From CAVSQX01 sp963730225 (GTDB lineage: Bacteria > Planctomycetota > Phycisphaerae > Tepidisphaerales > Tepidisphaeraceae): a DNA stretch of 64,000 nt. The notes beneath the pieces were generated by a model. That model was given only the letters and a program-made list of their open reading frames with translations. It was not told where the DNA came from and did no database searches. The position numbers and the translations under genes are program-made. The stretch lies in NCBI GenBank assembly GCA_963730225.1, contig CAVSQX010000002.1, positions 992,001 to 1,056,000 on the forward strand, in the 5' to 3' direction. This document shows positions 57,359-64,000 of the stretch, piece after piece; the stretch's first letter is position 1; every line of letters starts with the position of its first letter.

Positions 57359-59206
57359 ATGTCGTTGGAGACGGAAGAAATTACACTTCCCGTTAAGGGC
57401 TGGGCCGATGCAAGTGCGGCGCCGGCGGGGAAACTTCCGCAGCTTTTCAGGGATTCACCGGCCGATCGCTGGGTTTACGGGCTGGCGGCGGTGGGGTTGA
57501 TCGTCCTCTATTCGCTGGCATTGCATATCTTCTGGGCGCCGGCGCATCCGGGCGTCGATCAAAACGGATACCTGGTGGGCGGGAAAATGTTTTCTCGAAC
57601 GTGGTCGAGCGGATTTGAGCCCAGCGACCCGTTTGCGTTTGTCGGGCGGATGTGGATCGAAGGGCCGCAGGGAAAATATTTTCCGAAATATCCGCTGGGG
57701 CTGAGTTTCATTTACGCCATCGCCTTGAAAATCGGCGGGGCGAAATGGGGCGTGACGCTGGCGTTTCTGGTGAGTCCGATCTGCATGGCGCTGGCGCTGG
57801 GGGCGACATTTTTGATCGTGCGGATGATGGCGGGATCGTTCGCGGGGGTGCTGGCGATTCTGATCATGGCGTGCAGCCCGGTGACGATGGGGTTGACGAA
57901 TAACCCCAACAGCCACGCGTCGGCCATTTGTTTCACGACCTGCGGAATGTATCTGCTGCTGCGCTGGTGGCAGAAAAACGGAACGGCACGGGCGATCGGC
58001 GCGGGATTTCTGCTGGGCATGGCGGCGACGGTGCGCTACACCGAGGGAACGCTGGTGGTGCCGATGGTGATCGTGGCGCTGCTGAATTTTCGGCGAAGTC
58101 GAAAATGGCTGCGCGAATCGGCGTACCTGGCGGCGGCGTGGGCGATCCCGATCCTGATTCTGCTGGCCTACAACGTGCACTCGTTTGGCCATCTGACCGG
58201 CTACGATCCAACCAACGAGAGCACGGCTTTCTCGTGGAAATACTTTTACGAAGATGAAAACTGGCAGACGATGATCCGTCAGCTCTACGACATGGGGCTG
58301 TTTTTCATTCTACCGTTTTCGGTGTTGGGGTTGGGGATGATGTGGCGGTGGAACTGGCGAATCTCGCTGGTGCTGCTCGGCTGGATTCTGCCGAACATCG
58401 GGCTTTATTCGTTTTACTATTGGGCGCCGGATGGAACGTCGATCGCCTACCTGCGATTTTTTCTGACGATCTTTCCCGCGCTGGCTTTGGCGGCGGCGTG
58501 GAGTTTGCGAAAGCTGATTGACTGGTCCGCGCGCGACGGCGCCACGATCGCGCCGCGCCTTTCCGTCGGCGTTCTGCTGGCGATCGGTTGCGGAGTGAAT
58601 CTGTACACGGCCGCCGCCGATGTCGAGGCCGACTCGCGCAACAATTGGGCGCTGGCCGGCGCTTCGAAGGCGGTGCTGGCGACCTGCCCGAGCGGATCGC
58701 TGATTTTCGCGCAGGATCGCTGGCTGAATTTTCTTCAGTTGGCCGGCGATTATCAGCTTTACGATTTTCAGCAGTTCAACCGGGCGGCGGTTCAGCGGTT
58801 TGCCCATATCGATCCGGATCAACCCAACGGCCTTCAGCCGCAGCGGGCGATGGAGATTTACCAGAGGCTCAAGGATGAAACCGAGCCGCAACTGATCAAG
58901 GAGCAAAACGAGTTGATGTCCAGCGCCCTGGCGGCGGGCAAGCGGGTGTTTTTCCTGGTTCCCAGGAATTCGCTGGGGATGGCGACGCGATTTTTGCCGC
59001 GCAATCAATTCGCGTCTGAATTCGTCGGAAGCTGGGAAGAGCCGGCCGATCCGCGTCAGCCGCCGCGGCGTCCGTGGCTGGGCTTTGCTCCGCAGCGCTG
59101 GGGCGGCTCGCAGGATGCCAATCAGTCCACGATCTGGGAAATTCTGGAAGCAAAGCTTCGGCCGACGCCAAAAGTCAGGTCGTCGGGAAGCCGCAAAGGC
59201 ACGTAG
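57359..59206 (+). CDS. GT-C-like (ArnT/PMT-type) membrane protein
   Basis: 615 residues with about eleven membrane segments from 45 to 410. The first loop contains HPGVDQNGYLVGGKMFSRTW and GPQGKYFPKYPLG, resembling the acidic and aromatic loop of dolichyl/polyprenyl-phosphate mannosyl or arabinosyl transferases. The soluble C-terminal part (about 415-615) has no recognised motif. It begins 32 bp after murQ, but a link to cell-wall recycling is not evident. Confidence 0.78.
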   Translation: MSLETEEITLPVKGWADASAAPAGKLPQLFRDSPADRWVYGLAAVGLIVLYSLALHIFWAPAHPGVDQNGYLVGGKMFSRTWSSGFEPSDPFAFVGRMWIEGPQGKYFPKYPLGLSFIYAIALKIGGAKWGVTLAFLVSPICMALALGATFLIVRMMAGSFAGVLAILIMACSPVTMGLTNNPNSHASAICFTTCGMYLLLRWWQKNGTARAIGAGFLLGMAATVRYTEGTLVVPMVIVALLNFRRSRKWLRESAYLAAAWAIPILILLAYNVHSFGHLTGYDPTNESTAFSWKYFYEDENWQTMIRQLYDMGLFFILPFSVLGLGMMWRWNWRISLVLLGWILPNIGLYSFYYWAPDGTSIAYLRFFLTIFPALALAAAWSLRKLIDWSARDGATIAPRLSVGVLLAIGCGVNLYTAAADVEADSRNNWALAGASKAVLATCPSGSLIFAQDRWLNFLQLAGDYQLYDFQQFNRAAVQRFAHIDPDQPNGLQPQRAMEIYQRLKDETEPQLIKEQNELMSSALAAGKRVFFLVPRNSLGMATRFLPRNQFASEFVGSWEEPADPRQPPRRPWLGFAPQRWGGSQDANQSTIWEILEAKLRPTPKVRSSGSRKGT

Positions 59207-59260
59207 GCCCCGCTCATATTGTTTTCCGACCCCGCCTGCCATAACGTTCGACGCATCCCC

Positions 59261-61883
59261 ATGGGTGATTCGGTTTCGCTTTCTCCGGCGATGCAGCAAT
59301 ACCGCCAATTCAAGGCGCAGCATCCCGGGTACGTTCTGTTTTTCCGCATGGGGGATTTTTACGAAATGTTTTGGGAAGACGCGCATGCTGGCCGCCAAGA
59401 CGCTGGGCGTCGCGCTGACCAGCCGCAACAAAGGCGCGGCCGATGAGATTCCGATGGCCGGCGTGCCGTTTCACGCGGTGGAAAGCTATCTGCGGAAGAT
59501 GATCGCCGCCGGGCACAAGGTGGCGATTTGCGAGCAGATGGAAGACGCCTCGCAGGCCAAGGGATTGGTGAAGCGCGAAGTCGTTCGGTTGATGACGCCC
59601 GGCACGCTCACCGACGATCCGTTGCTGGACGGGCGGGTGGATAATTTTCTGGCCGGCGTGGCGTTCAACATCACCAAATCCGACGGATACCGTGCGGCGG
59701 TGGCGTGGGTGGAGCTTTCCACCGGCGCGATGGTGGCCGCCAGCGGCAGCGAGCAGCAGATTCTCGATCAGATCGCCTGTCTTCGTCCGGCGGAAGTTCT
59801 GATTCCCGAGCACGCATCGGGCCAGCCGCACGAAATCGGCCGGCGAATTTCGGCGATGGGAATTCGCGCCATCACGCCGCGGCCCGGCTGGCAATTCACG
59901 CCGCACCATTCTCGTGAGCAGTTGCAGAAACAGTGGAACGTCGCCACGGCCGGGGGATTCGGATTTGCCGACGACGATCCGGCCGTGCTGGCGACGGCGG
60001 CGCTGCTGAGCTATCTCCAGGAGACGCAAAAATGCGGGCTGGCGCACATTCGCCCGCTGCGGCGGCACATCGTCGATGCCCATCTGAACATCGACCCGGC
60101 CAGTTGGCGCAGCCTCGAAATCGACCGCACGGTTCGCACCGGTGGAACCGAAGGCACGCTGCTGGCCGCGATCGATCGCACCGGCACGGCGATGGGCGCG
60201 CCGGCTGCTGCGGCAGTGGCTGCGATATCCGCTGTGCGACAAAGAACACATCGTGGCTCGCCAGTCGGCGATTGCGGCGCTGCTGGAATCACCGGCGGTG
60301 CTGGCGGGGATCATCGAGAATCTCAAATCGGTTTGCGATGTCGAGCGGATCATCGGCCGATTGTCGGTGGGCCGGGCCGGGCCGCGCGATCTGGCGGCGC
60401 TGGGCCGCTGTTTGGATTCGATGCCGGGGTTGCTCGATCGGCTGGAAGCATTGCCGCACGCCGCCGATGTCGCTCCCGAGTTGGCGGGGCTGCGGGATTT
60501 TTGCGCAGAGCAGGCCCAATATCTTCGCGGCGGCGGTGCAGTCCGATCCCGCTCCGCATCTGCGCGAAGGCGGCGTGATCGCCGCGGGTTTCGACGCGGA
60601 GCTGGATCGCCTGCGCGAGATCGCCACCAACAGCCAGCAATGGCTGGCCAGATTTCAGGCCCGGCTGGTGGCCGAGTCGAACATCCCATCATTAAAAGTC
60701 GGATACAACCGCGTGTTCGGCTACTACATCGAAGTGACCAACTCGCATCGGGAAAAGGTTCCGCCGCAATGGACGCGGAAGCAGACGACCACCAACGCCG
60801 AGCGGTACATCACGCAGGAGTTGAAGGATTTTGAGCAGCAGGCAACCGGGCGCGCACGATCAGGCGATCGCGCTGGAGCAGCGGCTCTTCGAGCAAATCC
60901 GCCAGGCGCTGCTGCCGGCGATCACGGATTTTCAGGAGTTGGCGTACGGGCTGGCCCGAGTCGATCTGCTTTGCTCGCTGGCCGCGGTGGCGCAGCAGCG
61001 GCGGTATTGCCGGCCGACGATTACCGATGATCGGCTGTTGAACATCGTCGACGGCCGGCATCCGGTGCTGGATGTGCAACTCGGCAGCGAGTTCGTCGCC
61101 AACGATGTTTCCTTCGGTCCCGACGATTCGCTTCAACTCATCACCGGCCCCAACATGGCGGGCAAAAGCACGTTCATTCGCCAGGTGGCGCTGATTACGC
61201 TGATGGCGCAAATCGGCAGTTACGTGCCGGCAAAAAGTGCGACGATCGGCCTGATCGATCGGCTCTTCACCCGCATCGGCGCCAGCGACGAAATTCACGG
61301 CGGGCAATCGACGTTCATGGTGGAGATGACCGAAACGGCGAACATTCTGAACAACGCCACCGATCGCAGCCTGGTGGTGCTGGATGAAATCGGCCGCGGC
61401 ACCAGCACGCTGGACGGCCTGAGCCTGGCGTGGGCGATCGCCGAGCACATCGCATCGATCGTGCATTGCCGAACGCTTTTCGCCACGCACTATCACGAAT
61501 TGACCGATCTGGCCGAGCGATTTGCCGGTGTGAAGAATCTGAACGTCGCCGTGCGGGAGTGGGAAGATCAGGTGATTTTTCTGCACCGCATCGTCGAAGG
61601 CGGCACCGATCGCAGCTACGGAATTCACGTGGCCCGCCTGGCGGGTGTGCCCAGGGATGTTCTGGATCGGGCGCGACAACTTCTGGGCGAACTGGCAGTG
61701 CAGCACATCGCCCGGCCGAAAATCAGCCGCAGCAGAAAATCCGCGGACGCCGATCAACTTCAATTGTTCATCGATCCCACGGTGGAAGTCGCCAAGATGC
61801 TGGCGGCAACGAAACCGGACGAGATGACGGCCGAGCAGGCGATGGAGCTGCTGCGCGAGCTGAAGAAAAAACTCAATTCATGA
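59261..61883 (+). CDS. mutS: DNA mismatch repair protein MutS (four frameshifts)
   Basis: Removing one base at each of about 59388, 60200, 60528 and 60846 gives 873 residues, normal length. GYVLFFRMGDFYEMF has the mismatch-reading Phe-x-Glu. MGARLLRQWLRYPLCD is in the core. VGYNRVFGYYIEVTNSH is in the clamp. The ATPase has GPNMAGKSTFIRQ (Walker A), LVVLDEIGRGTSTLDGL (Walker B) and FATHYHELTDL. All four indels are in the same direction, unlike most others here. As given, the product would be truncated after about 45 residues. The gene overlaps the HAD gene by 6 bp. Confidence 0.92.
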
Positions 61884-62579
61884 TGGGCCGACCTTGAGCG
61901 ACGGAATGTGCCGGAGAACTTCGGCCGGGGTGAGATTTCGGGCGACGTAATTGGCGTCGCGCAATTCCTCGATTGGATGGCTCGTCGGCACGGCCAGCAC
62001 TTTGAACCCCGCGCTGCGCACCGAGCGAATCACGGTCGGGGCGTCTTCGACGACCAGGCAATCGGCCGGCTCGATTTTTTTCCCGATGCGCTGGCCCACG
62101 AGTTTGGCCGCCAGCAGATATCCCTGCGGATCGGGCTTGCCGACGGTGACATCCTCGGCCGCGACGATGGTCGGGAAGCAATCGCGAAGTCGCACGCCTT
62201 CGAGCATCGCTTCGATTTCTTCCCGCAGCGCACCCGAGCAGATCGCCAGCGGATAGTGCCGCCACAGGCCGCGCACGAGTTCTTCGACCCCGAGCAGCGC
62301 CTCGTAGCGGCGCTGGTGGATCAGCTCCATCATGACTTCGCTTTTGCGGGTCATCACGCGGAGAAATGTTTTGGGATCCAGTTCGCGGCCGTGCTTCTGG
62401 AAAACGTGCTTGAACGCTCCCTTGTCGTCAAAGCCGATCAGCTCCTGAAAATACTCCTGTTCGGTGAGATCGATTTGTTCATCGGCCAGCACCTGCCGGA
62501 AAGCGTCCAGATGCAGCGGCTCGCTGTTGACGATGACGCCGTCGAAATCGAATAGCACGGCCGCGGGCCAGTTGGTCAT
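61878..62579 (-). CDS. HAD-superfamily sugar phosphatase / beta-phosphoglucomutase-like
   Basis: 233 residues. VLFDFDGVIVNSEPLHLDAF is HAD motif I with the nucleophile Asp. AICSGALREEIEAML is motif II. VGKPDPQGYLLAAKLVG and CLVVEDAPTVIRSVRSAG are motifs III and IV. The helical cap (residues 20-90) is the type seen in phosphoglucomutases and sugar phosphatases; the substrate is unknown. TTG 62639 is an alternative start. Confidence 0.88.
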   Translation of the reverse strand: MTNWPAAVLFDFDGVIVNSEPLHLDAFRQVLADEQIDLTEQEYFQELIGFDDKGAFKHVFQKHGRELDPKTFLRVMTRKSEVMMELIHQRRYEALLGVEELVRGLWRHYPLAICSGALREEIEAMLEGVRLRDCFPTIVAAEDVTVGKPDPQGYLLAAKLVGQRIGKKIEPADCLVVEDAPTVIRSVRSAGFKVLAVPTSHPIEELRDANYVARNLTPAEVLRHIPSLKVGPS

Positions 62580-62940
62580 CGGCGGTAAAGTAATGACCCG
62601 CCTGCCGGGCGGCAATTCGCCAAGTCGGTCGAGATCCAAATTCCTGGTCCGATATTCCGAAGGTCACATAAAAATCGGCTTGCCAAATATGCCAAACGTG
62701 TCGATTGCGTAAAATGGATAAGATGGATAGATTGGGTAATATTTGCCGCGCGTAAATCCTGCGGACTTTGGAGAAGAATTCTGCGCAGTCCGACGGAGAT
62801 GATTAGTTAAGTAATTTGATAGAACCGACTTATGTCTATTTGAGCCATTTCAAGAGGCCGCGCAGGCGCGGTCGATAGGAACAATGTTGGCGTTGGCGAT
62901 GGAGTCGCCCGCCGGGTTTGGAATTTCTTGGAGACAGGCC
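62580..62940. other. Intergenic region before flgM
   Basis: 361 bp without a supported gene. It contains a GGATAAGATGGATAGAT run near 62715 and the GC arms CCGCGC/GCGCGG at about 62858-62871. A possible sigma-28 promoter lies at 62850-62878. Confidence 0.55.
62850..62878 (+). promoter_or_regulatory. Possible sigma-28 (FliA) promoter for flgM
   Basis: TCAAGAGG and GTCGATAG, 13 bp apart, resemble a sigma-28 -35 (TAAA-like) and -10 (GCCGATAA, 6/8). They lie about 63 bp upstream of the FlgM start. Confidence 0.3.
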
Positions 62941-63222
62941 ATGTCAGCCATTTCGGGATTGGGTTCGATTCTTCCACCGAGCAAGCCACAGGAAACCGCG
63001 GCCACGCCGCCCGCCGATCAGCCGGCGACGCCCGGATCGGTGTCGGATCGATTGGAGCTTAGCGGCGTCGGCCATCTGCTGGAGACTTTGAAATCCGCCG
63101 GGGATGTGCGGGTCGACAAAATCGCCGAGCTCAAAGCCCAGATTGAAGCCGGCAATTACGACAGTGATGGAAAGAAACTCGATGGGGCAACGAACGGCCT
63201 GCTCGACGATCTTGAAATCTAG
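62941..63222 (+). CDS. flgM: FlgM-like anti-sigma-28 factor
   Basis: 93 residues. The N-terminal half is Pro/Ala-rich and probably disordered. The C-terminal half, RVDKIAELKAQIEAGNYDSD plus a final LLDDLE helix, matches the sigma-28-binding region of FlgM. FlgM holds back late flagellar genes until it is exported through the hook. GGAG lies upstream of ATG 62941. No other flagellar gene is in the window. Confidence 0.75.
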   Translation: MSAISGLGSILPPSKPQETAATPPADQPATPGSVSDRLELSGVGHLLETLKSAGDVRVDKIAELKAQIEAGNYDSDGKKLDGATNGLLDDLEI

Positions 63223-63246
63223 CTCGATTTGGTACGTCATATCCGC

Positions 63247-64000
63247 ATGAGCGACGACGCGCCGGATGATCCGGGACACTACTGCCCCGACTGCGGTTAC
63301 GATCTGCGCGGCATCCAGAGCCTGCGCTGCCCGGAATGCGGACTGAAGATTGATCCGCTCGCCGTCACCTCGCGCATCGCCTGGGCGAATCGCAAACACA
63401 TCGGAAGAATTCGCGCGTTCTGGCGCACGCTGATCGGGGCGACGTTCTCGCCCAAAGCGCTGGCCGGCGCGGCGGCCGGGCCGGTGGAGTTTCGCTCCGG
63501 GCAGATTTTTCGCTGGACCGTCGTCCTCCTGGCGTCGATTCCGATCGCCGCGCTTCTGCTGGGCGTCTTCGCATGGCTCGGCGGAACCAACGTCGTGAAT
63601 CTGCTGGGGGATAATCCGCTGCAAAATATCACGTTTGGCGCCGCCGGATCGTGGCTGTGGGGATTTTCCTGGGAGATGGCGTTTCTCTGGTCCGCCGGCG
63701 CGACGCTGTGGCCGATCCTGCCGCTGGGAATCTGCTTCAGTTTTTTTCTGGCGACTGCCGCCGCGCGGTTCTGGTTTGCTGCGTCGCCGCTGACGGCCAC
63801 GCTGCGGCAGCGGGCGGTGGCGATGAGCGAATACGCCTGTGCCCCGTTGGCGTGGATGATCCTGCCGCTGCTGGCTCTGACCGGCGCGCTTACCGTCCAG
63901 GAGCAACCCAACAACACCTTCATTGGCACGTTGACCTTGCTGAGCTTCGCCTACTTCATCGGCTTCGTGCTGATTCTGTTCGCATGGTGGTGGAGCACAT
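63247..64000 (+). CDS. Zinc-ribbon membrane protein, C-terminus beyond window
   Basis: 251 residues before the right edge. HYCPDCGYDLRGIQSLRCPECG is a four-cysteine zinc ribbon found at the N-terminus of many planctomycete membrane proteins. At least four membrane segments follow, such as FRWTVVLLASIPIAALLLGVF and PLAWMILPLLALTGALTV. The function is unknown. It starts 24 bp after flgM. Confidence 0.78.
   Translation, partial: MSDDAPDDPGHYCPDCGYDLRGIQSLRCPECGLKIDPLAVTSRIAWANRKHIGRIRAFWRTLIGATFSPKALAGAAAGPVEFRSGQIFRWTVVLLASIPIAALLLGVFAWLGGTNVVNLLGDNPLQNITFGAAGSWLWGFSWEMAFLWSAGATLWPILPLGICFSFFLATAAARFWFAASPLTATLRQRAVAMSEYACAPLAWMILPLLALTGALTVQEQPNNTFIGTLTLLSFAYFIGFVLILFAWWWST

Overview
The window comes from a GC-rich Gram-negative-type bacterium, most likely a planctomycete (phylum Planctomycetota, perhaps class Phycisphaerae). 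This is inference, because there is no rRNA or other marker gene. The clues are a giant surface protein with an N-terminal LEPR-XLL motif, a PEP-CTERM protein, a RedB-type protein, a Tat-exported sulfatase with its radical-SAM maturase, and membrane proteins headed by CPxCGYDLRG-type zinc ribbons. MurE, MurF, AnmK, MurQ and PgeF show that the cell makes and recycles peptidoglycan, and the MurE motif points to meso-diaminopimelate.

Layout. 1-722: start of an FAD-dependent alditol oxidase. 773-17918: a large signalling and surface block, almost all on the minus strand. It holds a PAS-GGDEF-HD protein, the LEPR-XLL giant protein with seven Ig/PKD-like repeats, two REC-GGDEF response regulators (one degenerate), a TPR membrane glycosyltransferase, a type II NADH dehydrogenase on the plus strand, a histidine kinase, a further REC-GGDEF protein, a hybrid kinase with REC and HPt domains, and RedB. 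18260-21472: a PEP-CTERM protein, then a repeat-rich region with an intact IS5-type insertion sequence that split a REP-like hairpin and left a 9-bp target duplication. 21473-26226: DegT aminotransferase, then a TolC-like lipoprotein and an HlyD-like adaptor. 26230-32860: sulfatase maturase, sulfatase, glycogen-synthase-like glycosyltransferase, PilZ protein, zinc-ribbon membrane protein and a small lipoprotein.

32876-42026 is a compact minus-strand run: murE, murF, methyltransferase, nadB, epimerase, a WecA-like transferase and UDP-glucose dehydrogenase. It combines cell-wall, NAD and polysaccharide precursor synthesis. 42225-54822 holds a stand-alone MshEN domain protein, two GT-C membrane proteins, pgeF, coaD, a YfcE-type phosphodiesterase, a ThuA protein, a phosphatase-aroA-epimerase operon, a membrane protein with a MarR/GbsR-type regulator and matching palindromic sites, and a DUF4139-like exported protein. 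54842-64000 holds clpS, anmK-murQ, a GT-C membrane protein, mutS, a HAD phosphatase, flgM and a partial zinc-ribbon membrane protein.

Two themes stand out. First, c-di-GMP signalling is dense: three GGDEF domains with both catalytic and I-site motifs, one degenerate GGDEF that keeps only the I-site, a PilZ protein and an MshEN protein. They surround or accompany a giant surface protein, suggesting a c-di-GMP-controlled adhesion system. Second, ten otherwise recognisable genes carry frameshifts, about fifteen indels in all, many in G or C runs. mutS itself has four. Sequencing error is the simplest explanation, but a genuine mutator genome cannot be excluded from the sequence alone. Frameshifted genes are annotated over their full reconstructed extent.
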